The notes below the pieces were generated by a model that was given only the letters and a program-made list of their open reading frames with translations, searched no databases and was not told the DNA's origin. 64,000 nt of DNA from Microbacterium rhizosphaerae. Its GTDB lineage: Bacteria; Actinomycetota; Actinomycetes; Actinomycetales; Microbacteriaceae. This document shows positions 43,959 through 52,455 of the stretch, in pieces. Location of the stretch: positions 3,906,001-3,970,000 of the forward strand of contig NZ_CP139368.1 of the NCBI RefSeq assembly GCF_034120055.1, given 5' to 3'. The position numbers and the translations under genes were made by a program. Numbering within the stretch: the first letter of the stretch is position 1; every line of letters begins with the position of its first letter.

Positions 43959-44654
43959 TCAGTCCACGAGCGCGGCGGCCAGCGCGTCTTCGACCGCCGC
44001 TCGCGGCACCGCCGGCGCCTCGACCTGCATCGTCCCGAACGTCGCGGGGTCCCACTCCAGGCCGAGGGCAGCATTCGCCTCGAGCAGCACAGCGACGAAG
44101 CGTCGGACCGATCCGAACGCGAGCATGCCGCTCAGCAGCCGCGCCCCGCGGATCGCGCGCTGCGACGTGCCGATGAGCTTCACCACCCCGCGGGCGTTGA
44201 TGCTGTACTCGCCCGGACAGTACTCCCCCGCCACTTCGCCGAGGCGAGCATCCACTCCGAGGCTCTGCAGCGCGTCGGCGACGCTGTTGCCGGCGCGCGC
44301 GAAGTAGTCGGACGGGTCGAGGGTCGCGTCATCCCGGCTGATCAGGTCGAAGACGAGGCACGACTCGTCGTACGCCACGGCTCTGCCGCCGGTCGGCCGG
44401 ATCGCCGGAGCGAAGCCCAGCCGCTCCGCGGCCGCCGAGGCCACGGGGAATCCCGGCATCCTGCTCTCTCGCCGCGTCATCGCGAGCGTGGCGGCGGGCG
44501 TGTACAGCCGGAGGACCCGCTCCTCGGCGATCTCGCCCGATGCGACGCCCCTCAGCAGCTCGCCCGAGTGCTCGAGGTCGTCGTCGCCCGGTGCGCTCTG
44601 CCGGATGAGCAGCCCCGGCACGCGCGCGAGGCGGGCGGCGCCCGGTGCGGTCAT
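43959..44654 (-). CDS. lipoate-protein ligase A-like (BPL/LPL fold) protein
   Basis: 231 aa. BPL/LPL-fold features: RPTGGRAVAYDESCLVFDL and the later YSINARGVVKLIGTSQRAIRGARLLSGML block with the ligand-contacting Lys. Start at ATG 44654. Either a lipoate/octanoate ligase or an amidotransferase-like paralogue. Transcribed after the sulfatase, 20 bases apart. Confidence 0.8.
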   Translation of the reverse strand: MTAPGAARLARVPGLLIRQSAPGDDDLEHSGELLRGVASGEIAEERVLRLYTPAATLAMTRRESRMPGFPVASAAAERLGFAPAIRPTGGRAVAYDESCLVFDLISRDDATLDPSDYFARAGNSVADALQSLGVDARLGEVAGEYCPGEYSINARGVVKLIGTSQRAIRGARLLSGMLAFGSVRRFVAVLLEANAALGLEWDPATFGTMQVEAPAVPRAAVEDALAAALVD

Positions 44655-44674
44655 CCCCTCATTCTGGCGCGCCG

Positions 44675-46282
44675 TCACTGCGGCGAGAAAGCGGAGAGGA
44701 AGCGGTCGCGGAAGGCATCCATCCGCCACACCGGTGCGGGCGAGCCGGGCTGCAGGCCGTCCTGCCAGTGCCAGCCGTCGATCGACCCCAAGACGGCGGG
44801 GTCGCGGGCGATGATGCTGACCGGCACGTCGTGCGAGGCGTTCTCGCCACTGACGATCGTGGATGCCTGGTGGTCGCCGAGCGCGATGACCACGAGGTTC
44901 GGATCGTCCACGTTCTGCAGGAACGAGAACAGGGCGCCGAGCGAGTACTGGATCGAGCGGCCGTAAGCGTCGCGGATCGTCTCGGTGTGCTCCCAGACCG
45001 CCTGCGCCGACGGGCCCTGCTGCGGCTGCCCTGCGAACACCGAGCCGTCGCCGAGCTGCGACCACGGCACGAGCTGCGGCACCGGGGCCCACGGCGTGTG
45101 CGACGAGATGAGGTCGAGGTCGGCGAACACCGGCCGATGGCCCGGCGCGAGCATGCGATCGGCGAAGGCCTTGAAGGTGTACTGATCGGGGATGCGCGCG
45201 TACCCGAAGCTCGGTCCCCGGTAACCGACATTCCGTGCGTCGAGGAGCGTCTCGTAGTGGTAGAACGAGCGCCCGACATCCCAGCGCTTCGTGTCGCGCG
45301 GCACGTCGCTCACCGTCTTCCACCCGGCCCGGCGGAAGACGTCGGCGAGCGTCAGCCGCTGCGTCGCCGTGACCTTGTCGTAGGCCGCCTGGCTGGTGAT
45401 CCAGAGCCCGCTCTGCAACGTCGAGTGGGCGAGCCAGCTGATCCCGCCGAACGTCGGCGAGGTGAGCCAGGCGCTGCGCATCCCGTAGCCGTCCTTCGAC
45501 AGCGCGGCCGTCCCCTGCTGGAGCACGGCGTCCACGCCCGGCGAGAAGCTGCTGCCCTCGACGGCCGCACGACCGTAGCTCTCGATGAAGACGACGACGA
45601 CGTCCTTGCCGCGCAGTCCGCCAAGGAGGGCGGACGGCGGGACGCTCGCGTAGGCGTCGACCGCGCTCGCGCGCTCGAGCGCCGACTGCGCGCGGATGCT
45701 CGTCGAGGCCCGCGAGACGGCCGCGCCGATCGTGTCGGCGGATGCGGCGGCCGCCGCGGGCTGGATCGCCGTCGTCTGCGAGCCGATGAGCGCGAAGACG
45801 ATCCACGCCGCCGTCACCGCGGTGAGGGCGGCGCGCCCGGTCCCGCGGTGCCTGCGGATCGCCCCATCCGTCCGCAGCGCGGCCCACGCGAGTGCGCTCC
45901 CCAGAGCGACGCCGACGCCGATCAGCAGCACGAGCCCCGCGACCGCGGTCGCCGCGCCGATCGCATCGGCGACGACGCTGAACCCGTCGCCGAGCGACTG
46001 CGGGTCGGCCGGGTCGAAACTCGTGGACAGCGTCGTCCGGTAGACGCGGTCGATGGCGGCGAGGGCGATGGCGACGACGACCAGCGCGCCGAAGACGCCC
46101 GCCACCGCGATCCGCGCCGGCCGGGCGGGGATCAGCGAGAGTACGAGGATGACGACGAGGGACTCCGCGGGCAGGCGCACGAGGCCCAGCGCCGAGCCCG
46201 CCTCGATCGCGCCGGGCACGAGAGGCAGGGCGACGAGCAGCACCAGTGCGACGATCAGCGCCATGCGCTCGCGGGTCGGCAT
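44675..46282 (-). CDS. membrane-bound sulfatase / LTA-synthase-like protein
   Basis: 535 aa. Four or so N-terminal spans, then a soluble sulfatase-type domain: VVVVFIESYGRAAVEG (metal Glu), PTFGGISWLAHSTLQSG, DLISSHTPWAP and VIALGDHQAS (metal Asp-His). Resembles phosphoglycerol-transferase enzymes that act on outer-face lipids. Start at ATG 46282, 8 bases after the RibD-like stop. May modify a membrane or cell-wall polymer made by the neighbouring operon. Confidence 0.82.
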   Translation of the reverse strand: MPTRERMALIVALVLLVALPLVPGAIEAGSALGLVRLPAESLVVILVLSLIPARPARIAVAGVFGALVVVAIALAAIDRVYRTTLSTSFDPADPQSLGDGFSVVADAIGAATAVAGLVLLIGVGVALGSALAWAALRTDGAIRRHRGTGRAALTAVTAAWIVFALIGSQTTAIQPAAAAASADTIGAAVSRASTSIRAQSALERASAVDAYASVPPSALLGGLRGKDVVVVFIESYGRAAVEGSSFSPGVDAVLQQGTAALSKDGYGMRSAWLTSPTFGGISWLAHSTLQSGLWITSQAAYDKVTATQRLTLADVFRRAGWKTVSDVPRDTKRWDVGRSFYHYETLLDARNVGYRGPSFGYARIPDQYTFKAFADRMLAPGHRPVFADLDLISSHTPWAPVPQLVPWSQLGDGSVFAGQPQQGPSAQAVWEHTETIRDAYGRSIQYSLGALFSFLQNVDDPNLVVIALGDHQASTIVSGENASHDVPVSIIARDPAVLGSIDGWHWQDGLQPGSPAPVWRMDAFRDRFLSAFSPQ

Positions 46283-46290
46283 CGGTTCCC

Positions 46291-46983
46291 CTACCGGCGG
46301 AATCGCTCGGAGAGCGCGTAGCGCAGGAGCACGACATCGCCGATCTGCACGGAGGCGGCCAGTCGCGCCCGTCGCGGGGCCGTCCAGGGGAAGTGGGCGG
46401 GGCGCACCACCCGCGGGGCGCCCGCGTCGCCCACGAAGACCGGCGCGATGACGAGCTGCAGCTCGTCGACGAGGTCGGCGGCGAGGAACTGCGTGAGCAC
46501 CGAGCCGCCGCCCTCGACGAGCAGGCGGCGGACGCCGCGCGCGCCGAGGTCGTCGAGCAGCCCGGCCATCATGACCGAGTCGCCGAGCCCGACCACGGTC
46601 GCCCGCTCGCCGAGACGCATCCGGAGGATGGCCGCACGCTCCTGCGGACAGTAGACGATCCGCGCGCAGGCGCCCGTGGTGAAGAACGCGGCGTCCGGCG
46701 AGATATCGCCCGTGGACGTCACGGTCACCTTGGTCGGCGATTCGGCAAGGCCGGCCGCGACCCGGCGCTCGCGGCGCCCCGCATCCCGCACGAGCAGTCG
46801 CGGGTCGTCGCGCCGCAGCGTGGTGGCGCCGACGAGGATGGCGTCGCTGCGCGCCCGGAGGTCGTCGACGCGGTCCAGGTCGGCCGCGTTGGAGAGCGTC
46901 AGCCGCCGCGCGTCGGTGTCGTCGAGATAGCCGTCGATCGACATCGCGCAGCTGAGGGTCACGTAGGGGCGGACAGGGCTCAT
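46291..46983 (-). CDS. RibD C-terminal / dihydrofolate-reductase-fold reductase
   Basis: 230 aa. MSIDGYLDD at the start and LLVEGGGSVLTQFL near the middle are the RibD reductase signature. The ATG overlaps the UPF0104 stop by 4 nt. Together with the pterin-synthase-like gene in the same operon it suggests reduction of a pyrimidine or pterin intermediate; no riboflavin genes are nearby. Confidence 0.82.
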   Translation of the reverse strand: MSPVRPYVTLSCAMSIDGYLDDTDARRLTLSNAADLDRVDDLRARSDAILVGATTLRRDDPRLLVRDAGRRERRVAAGLAESPTKVTVTSTGDISPDAAFFTTGACARIVYCPQERAAILRMRLGERATVVGLGDSVMMAGLLDDLGARGVRRLLVEGGGSVLTQFLAADLVDELQLVIAPVFVGDAGAPRVVRPAHFPWTAPRRARLAASVQIGDVVLLRYALSERFRR

Positions 46984-47945
46984 GCGGGTCTCCTCTCGCG
47001 ACGGGCGCGGACACGGTCGGTCATCAGGACGAGCCCGCCCGGGCCCACGGCGATCAACGCCAGCACGCCGTACGCGGTCGAGACCTCGACGCCCGCGGCG
47101 CCGCCGATCCCCGCGAGTGCGAAGACGGCGCCGCTCGCGGCCTCGCGCGGGCCCCATCCGCCGACGTTGAGCGGGATCGCCGAGGCCGTCAGCACCAGGA
47201 GCGCGATGGGCACGAGCTCACCGGGGCCGGCCTCCACGCCGACGGCCGCGCCCGCGACGAGGAACGTCGACACGTGCGCCCCGAGCGCGAGGACGGAAGA
47301 CACCACGACCGTGAGCAGCGTCGACGGTCGGGCGAAGACGGGGCGCAGCAGCGCGAGCTCGCGCAGCATCCATCGACGCGCCGCGGGGATCGCAGCGGCG
47401 ACGAGGAGGCCGGCGACCGCGGCTGCCGCCACGGCCCCCGCCGTCCATTCGAGGGGTGCGAGGGCCGAGGCGAAGCCGAGCGGGAGGAGGATCGCGAGAG
47501 TCACCGCGAACTGAACGAACTGCCCCGCGATGCGCTCGGCGGCCACCGCCCGCGCCGCGACGCCGACACGGTCGTGCTCGCGCCCGTGCGCGTACGCCCG
47601 GTGCACATCGCCGAGCACTCCGCCCGGCAGCACGGCGTTGAGGAACTGCGACCGGTAGTACGCGGCGACGGCGGAGCGCATCGGCAGCGGGAGGCCGAGT
47701 CCGGCGGCGACCGCGCGCCAGCGCCACGCGCACGCCGCCGTGCCGCAGGCGACGAGCACGAGGGCAAGCGCGACGGTGCCGATCGAGACGGATGCGATGC
47801 CCCGCAGAAACGGCCCCGTGCCGACCACCGCGACGGTGGCGACGACCACGGCGACGGCCGCAGCGACGCGCACGAGAGCCCGGGCGCGGCTGCGGCCCGG
47901 CGCGCGGGCGTCGGGGACGGCAGGGGATGCGATCAGCTGGGCCAT
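46980..47945 (-). CDS. UPF0104 / lysylphosphatidylglycerol-synthase-type membrane protein
   Basis: 321 aa with about eight spans. LPGGVLGDVHRAYAHGREH, AAERIAGQFVQF and PLNVGGWGPREAA are the conserved blocks of the LPG_synthase_TM (flippase-like) family; the cytoplasmic aminoacyl-transferase domain of MprF is absent. Possible lipid-linked flippase. Overlaps the RibD-like gene by 4 nt and the methyltransferase by 13 bases. Confidence 0.82.
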   Translation of the reverse strand: MAQLIASPAVPDARAPGRSRARALVRVAAAVAVVVATVAVVGTGPFLRGIASVSIGTVALALVLVACGTAACAWRWRAVAAGLGLPLPMRSAVAAYYRSQFLNAVLPGGVLGDVHRAYAHGREHDRVGVAARAVAAERIAGQFVQFAVTLAILLPLGFASALAPLEWTAGAVAAAAVAGLLVAAAIPAARRWMLRELALLRPVFARPSTLLTVVVSSVLALGAHVSTFLVAGAAVGVEAGPGELVPIALLVLTASAIPLNVGGWGPREAASGAVFALAGIGGAAGVEVSTAYGVLALIAVGPGGLVLMTDRVRARRERRPA

Positions 47946-48733
47946 GCGAGCAGATCCTGGTGCGGCACGGTCACGGCGAGCCCCTCGCGCGCGAGGCGTC
48001 GCTCGACATACTCTGCGGCGGCGGACGCGAGCTCGGGCCGCTGTTCGACGGCGGCCCCGACCCATCCCGCGAGCCACTCCCCGACGAGCGCGGCCTCGGA
48101 CGCGTCCAGGAGCCACGGCGTCGACGCCGTTCGGACGTTCCACCCGGCCGCGGCGAACAGGCCGGCGACGACCGGCACCGCGTCGGGGCCGAGGAGCGGC
48201 CGCCCGTGCGCCTCGCGGCGCTGGTGGTCGTCGAAGGCGGCGCCGAGGACGGCGTCGAGCGCGTCCGCAGGCTCGAGCACCACGTTCCCGGTGACCGTGA
48301 GGCTGAACAGCGCCGGCGCGCCGCCGGCGACGCAGGCCGCGACGATGCGCTCCGCTTCGGACAGCGTGATGACGTCGAGGAGGGCGGATGCGACGACCGC
48401 CGACGCTCCGGCGAACGCGTCCGCGGGGAGGTCCGCCAGCGTCGCGACCCTGGTCGTCGACATCAGCCGATCTCCGCCGCTGTCGACGACGCCATCGAGG
48501 TCGGCGTGCGCCAGGATGTCGGCGTCCGCATCGTGCAGCACCCAGGTCTGCGGGCCGGGCAGCCGGGGAGCCAGCCAGCGCACCATCGCGCCGGATCCTG
48601 CGCCCAGATCGTGGATGACGATGCCGCCCGTCCGGATCGACCCCCGCAGCTCGGCCGTGAGCTGCTCCGAACGGGCGGCGTCGTCCGCGGCGGCCCGCAG
48701 CTCGAGCCAGTCCGCGGTCACGGTGGCGATCAT
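47933..48733 (-). CDS. class I SAM-dependent methyltransferase
   Basis: 266 aa from ATG 48733, overlapping the glycosyltransferase stop by 4 nt. SAM motif IVIHDLGAGSGAMVRWLAPRL, then WVLHDADADIL and ASALLDVITLSEAE in motif II-III positions. Substrate unknown; operon partners suggest a pterin- or glycolipid-type small molecule. Confidence 0.8.
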   Translation of the reverse strand: MIATVTADWLELRAAADDAARSEQLTAELRGSIRTGGIVIHDLGAGSGAMVRWLAPRLPGPQTWVLHDADADILAHADLDGVVDSGGDRLMSTTRVATLADLPADAFAGASAVVASALLDVITLSEAERIVAACVAGGAPALFSLTVTGNVVLEPADALDAVLGAAFDDHQRREAHGRPLLGPDAVPVVAGLFAAAGWNVRTASTPWLLDASEAALVGEWLAGWVGAAVEQRPELASAAAEYVERRLAREGLAVTVPHQDLLAWPS

Positions 48734-49734
48734 GAGCGCACCAGCGCCTGTTCGATCGCCGTGACGGTGTCCTCCCACCGCGGCGTCGCACGCCGTGCGA
48801 GCGCCGCCTCCCGCCGCAGTCGATCGCGCAGCGCGGGAGACGTCATCCACGCGCCGAGCTGCCGCGCCAGGGCGCCGGGGTCGTCCGGTCGCACGAGGAT
48901 CGCACCGCCGCCCGCGACCGTGTCCGGGATGCCGCCCACCTCCGCCGCGATGACGGGGATGCCGTGCGCCCGCGCATCCGTGATCGCCATCCCGGCGCTC
49001 TCGACCCGGGAGGGGGCCACCAGCAGCGAGCTGCGCCGGTACTCCTCGGCGAGGGTCTCGGGGTCGAGCACGCCGATCATCCGCACGCGACCGTCGAACC
49101 GCGCGGCCTTCCGCGCGATGCGCCGCGCATAGCGCGGGAAGGAATCGGCGGAGCCGACGATCGAGCAGCTCCAGTCGCCGCTCGGCAGCTGCGCGAGGGC
49201 GTCCAGCAGGATGTCCTGGCCCTTGTGCGGTGCGATCACGCCGACGCACAGGAGGTTGCGCCCCTGCCCGGCGCCGAGGGTCGCCTCGTGCGCCCCGGGG
49301 ACGGCGACGGTGGTGCGCTCCGGGTCGGCGAGCCCCCGCGCGGCGAGTTCGTCCGCCGTCCACCGGCTCGTCGTGACCACGGCGCGAGCCGCGCGAAGGC
49401 TGCGCCGCTCCGCCTCGACGACGTCCGGGGGCGCGTCGGGGAACGCGGCGGCGATCATGTGGGCCAGGACGACGATCCGGATGCGGTGCTCCTCCGTCTC
49501 GAGCGCCTCCGGCGCCCAGTCGGCGACGAGTCCGTCGACGAGCGCGATCGAACCGTCCGGCACCGAGGACAGCGCCGCCGTCGCGCCCGCGCCGTCGGAG
49601 GTCTCGACGAGGTCGACGGCCCACCCGCGACGCCGGAGCCCGTCGCGGACCTCACGGTCGTAGACGTTTCCTCCGCTGACCTGGTCCGGATCGTCGATGC
49701 CGGCCGGCACGACGAAGCGCACTCCGCGTCTCAT
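48730..49734 (-). CDS. glycosyltransferase family 4
   Basis: 334 aa from ATG 49734. GT-B fold: N-terminal [10 protein letters not shown], central [20 protein letters not shown], and the C-terminal donor site with [31 protein letters not shown] (E-x7-E). Overlaps its two neighbours by 4 nt each. Adds a sugar to an unknown acceptor made by this operon. Confidence 0.88.
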   Translation of the reverse strand: MRRGVRFVVPAGIDDPDQVSGGNVYDREVRDGLRRRGWAVDLVETSDGAGATAALSSVPDGSIALVDGLVADWAPEALETEEHRIRIVVLAHMIAAAFPDAPPDVVEAERRSLRAARAVVTTSRWTADELAARGLADPERTTVAVPGAHEATLGAGQGRNLLCVGVIAPHKGQDILLDALAQLPSGDWSCSIVGSADSFPRYARRIARKAARFDGRVRMIGVLDPETLAEEYRRSSLLVAPSRVESAGMAITDARAHGIPVIAAEVGGIPDTVAGGGAILVRPDDPGALARQLGAWMTSPALRDRLRREAALARRATPRWEDTVTAIEQALVRS

Positions 49735-50126
49735 ATCTCCACCTCGTACGACGCCCACGCGACATGGGACTCGTGCAGCGTCACGCCGATCCCGGTGAGT
49801 CGGGCGGCCCCGAGCGCTCCGGCGCGGAACGCGTCCACCAGCCGATCGCCGATGATCTGGCACAGCCGCTCGGTCGTCGTGTTCACGCCCCGCAGGTCGG
49901 GCTCGTCGTCCAGGTTGCGGTACGAGAGGGATGCGACGATCCGTCCGAGCTCCTCGGCCGCCCGGCCGATGTCGACGACGAGGCCGTCGTCATCGAGGTC
50001 CGCCGCACGGAAGGTCGCGTCGACGACGAAGGTCGCGCCGTGCAGCCGCTGGGCCGGGCCGAACACCTCGCCCCGGAGGCTGTGGGCGACCATCAGGTGG
50101 TCGCGAACCGTCAGGCTGAACGTCAC
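49731..50126 (-). CDS. 6-pyruvoyl-tetrahydropterin synthase/QueD-like protein with altered active site
   Basis: 131 aa from a GTG overlapping the dehydrogenase stop by 4 nt. T-fold layout with MVAHSLRG (first zinc His), RLHGATF and [15 protein letters not shown]. In canonical enzymes the second block is Cys-x3-HGH; here the last His is Ala and no Cys precedes it, so one zinc ligand and the catalytic Cys are missing. Either the reaction differs or the protein binds a pterin without the usual chemistry. Confidence 0.75.
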   Translation of the reverse strand: MTFSLTVRDHLMVAHSLRGEVFGPAQRLHGATFVVDATFRAADLDDDGLVVDIGRAAEELGRIVASLSYRNLDDEPDLRGVNTTTERLCQIIGDRLVDAFRAGALGAARLTGIGVTLHESHVAWASYEVEI

Positions 50127-51175
50127 GAACCGCTCCCCTCGCTCTTGGTCGACGCAGCCCGTCCGGGCTCGCTCCAATCGATCGTGTGGCACAGCGGATC
50201 GGCGGTTCCGTCGGCGAGCTGCGCGACGACGTCGGGCAGCCGCATCCACGGACTCGTCCCGCCCAGCAGGGCGTCGAACGCGGAATCCTCCAGCAGACGC
50301 AGTGCGAGCGCGAGGCGGTCGGCCGTCGTCCGCCGCCCGCGCCGCGCGGACGCGACCGCGCCCACCTGGCTCGCGCGGATCGTGAGCCGTCGGGAGTGGA
50401 AGTCCGCGCCGAGCTCGAGCGGCACGGCGGTGGTGCCGTACCAGCTCGCGACGACGATCTCGCCGTCGGTCGGCGCGATGCGCAGGGCGAGCTGCAGCCC
50501 CTCGCCGCGGCCGCTCGCCTCGATCACGATGTCGGAGTCCTCGGGCGGGGCGGATGCCGGCGCGAAGCCGACGCCGAGGGCGGTGGCCAGCTCGCGCTTC
50601 GTCTCGTCGACGTCGATGAGCACGACGTCGACGCCGGGGATGCGGCGTGCGATCGCCGCGACCGCGCATCCGATCATCCCCGCGCCGATCACCGCGATCC
50701 GGTCGCCGAGCTGCGGCCGCGCGTCCCACAGCACGTTCACCGCCGTCTCGACGGGGCCCGCGAGCACCGCGCGACGGGGAGGCACCGCATCCGGGACCGC
50801 GGCGAGCGCGGCGGCCGGAACGACGAAGCGCGACTGATGGGGATGCAGCGCGAACACCGTGCGCCCGGCCGACGGGCCGTCCTCGACCACGCCGACGCTC
50901 AGGTAGCCGTACTTGACGGGGAACGGGAAGTCGCCCGCCTGGAACGGCGCGCGCATGCGCTCGTATTCGGCCGCGGGCACCTCCCCCCGCGAGACGAGCG
51001 TCTCCGTACCGCGGCTGATCCCGGTCCACAGCGTGCGCACGAGGGCATCGCCGCCGCCCCGGGACGGCAGGTGCTCGGTCCGCAGCTCCCCCGAGCCCGG
51101 ACCGATCGTCCAGAGGGCGACGGCGACGTCGTGAACCGCAGACGGCCCCCCTGTCGTGTTCACGTCGACGGCCAT
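50123..51175 (-). CDS. zinc-type (MDR) alcohol dehydrogenase-like protein
   Basis: 350 aa from ATG 51175 (51220 is an alternative, but would overlap the divergent gene). [17 protein letters not shown] and [13 protein letters not shown] at the N-terminus, [19 protein letters not shown] cofactor motif, and a C-terminal substrate part. The usual zinc Cys residues are absent, as in many sugar or bacteriochlorophyllide-type MDR members. First gene of the six-gene leftward operon. Confidence 0.82.
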   Translation of the reverse strand: MAVDVNTTGGPSAVHDVAVALWTIGPGSGELRTEHLPSRGGGDALVRTLWTGISRGTETLVSRGEVPAAEYERMRAPFQAGDFPFPVKYGYLSVGVVEDGPSAGRTVFALHPHQSRFVVPAAALAAVPDAVPPRRAVLAGPVETAVNVLWDARPQLGDRIAVIGAGMIGCAVAAIARRIPGVDVVLIDVDETKRELATALGVGFAPASAPPEDSDIVIEASGRGEGLQLALRIAPTDGEIVVASWYGTTAVPLELGADFHSRRLTIRASQVGAVASARRGRRTTADRLALALRLLEDSAFDALLGGTSPWMRLPDVVAQLADGTADPLCHTIDWSEPGRAASTKSEGSGS

Positions 51176-51195
51176 GAGGGGAACACGGAGCTCGG

Positions 51196-51924
51196 ATGTC
51201 GAAGGTTCAGTGGGTGCCATGGGGGTGGGCCGCAGCGGGCGTCGTCGCCTTGTACGCGGTCGAGGGAGCGGCGCCGCTGGGCGCGGCGGGATGGGCGGCG
51301 GGGCTGGCGTATCTGGTCGTGTCCACGGTGCTCCTCTCGCGAGGGCTCGGTCGGAGCCGAGCCGAGCGCTTCGGGCCGGCGAATGCCGTGACAGCGATGC
51401 GCTCGACGCTCGTCGGCGTCGTCACAGCGATGGTCGTGGCCTCCGTGGGCGGCCCGGCATCCACCCTGCTCTTGGTCACGCTCACGAGCACGGCCCTTGC
51501 GCTCGACGCCCTCGACGGCTATGTCGCGCGCCGTTCGGGCACGGTGAGCGCCCTGGGTGGGCGGTTCGACATGGAGGTCGATGCGTTCCTGCTGCTCGTC
51601 CTGAGCGTGTACACGGGGCCGATCGTCGGCTGGTGGGTGCTCGCGATCGGGCTGATGTTCTATGCGTTCGTCGCGGCGGGATGGGTGATGCCGTGGATGC
51701 GGGCGACTCTCCCGCCGCGCTACTGGCGCAAGGTCGTGACGGCCGCCTGCGGCATCGCGCTCACGGTGGACGCGGCCGGCATCCTCCCCGGTGCGCTCGA
51801 GGTCGCCATCGCCCTCATCGCCCTCGGCCTGCTCCTCGAGTCGTTCGGCCGCGACGTGATCTGGCTCGTGCGGGCCCGGCATCCCCTCACCGTCCCGGCG
51901 GACTCCGCGACCGCCTCGTCATAG
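51196..51924 (+). CDS. CDP-alcohol phosphatidyltransferase
   Basis: 242 aa, about six spans. The full motif D-x2-DG-x2-AR-x8-G-x3-D-x3-D is visible from DALDGYVAR to GGRFDMEVD. Transfers a phosphatidyl or similar group from a CDP-linked lipid to an alcohol. Divergent from the dehydrogenase with only 20 bases between starts, so the two promoters overlap and the genes are likely co-regulated. Confidence 0.92.
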   Translation: MSKVQWVPWGWAAAGVVALYAVEGAAPLGAAGWAAGLAYLVVSTVLLSRGLGRSRAERFGPANAVTAMRSTLVGVVTAMVVASVGGPASTLLLVTLTSTALALDALDGYVARRSGTVSALGGRFDMEVDAFLLLVLSVYTGPIVGWWVLAIGLMFYAFVAAGWVMPWMRATLPPRYWRKVVTAACGIALTVDAAGILPGALEVAIALIALGLLLESFGRDVIWLVRARHPLTVPADSATASS

Positions 51925-51999
51925 TCCACGCCCGACGTATCGCGCGCACTCCCCGGCCCCTCCTCACACAGGGGAGCCAACACATCGGGAGGTTCACAC

Positions 52000-52455
52000 A
52001 TGTCGGATCCGACCACAGGTCAGCCGTCGTCATCATCGATGAGACTGATCTTCGAGTACAACGGCGATGACGTCCGGCTGGTCAGTCAGCAGCCGGTGGA
52101 CATGGCCATCACGGGCTACGACCTGCCCCAGGAGATGATGCCCGGCTACCACGTCGAGGTGCAGGATGCCGACGACGCGGTGCTCAGCCGCGTGCCGGTG
52201 CGGGCAGATCTCAGCTCCACGCGCGAGGTGTTCCCGGAGCAGCCGGGCGAGCCGATCACGCGGGTCGCCGTGCCCGAGCGCAGCGGTGCGTTCACCGTCG
52301 TCGTCCCGGCGCCGGCGCACGCGGACCATCTCGCCCTCGTGAGGGTGACGCCGGCCGAGGGCGCGGGCGACCGCGCGGAGGCCGCGCCGTTCGCGCGAGA
52401 GCGGATGCAGGTCACCGAGCTCGGCCGCTACCCCCTGGAGGGGGGCACGCGATGA
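52000..52455 (+). CDS. uncharacterised small protein coupled to the M64 peptidase
   Basis: 151 aa with GGGAGG seven bases before the ATG. Beta-rich, no signal peptide or membrane span; begins RLIFEYNGDDVRLVSQQPV, which suggests a small immunoglobulin-like or jelly-roll domain. The stop overlaps the peptidase ATG by 4 nt, so it is probably an accessory or inhibitor of that enzyme. Not recognised. Confidence 0.7.
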   Translation: MSDPTTGQPSSSSMRLIFEYNGDDVRLVSQQPVDMAITGYDLPQEMMPGYHVEVQDADDAVLSRVPVRADLSSTREVFPEQPGEPITRVAVPERSGAFTVVVPAPAHADHLALVRVTPAEGAGDRAEAAPFARERMQVTELGRYPLEGGTR

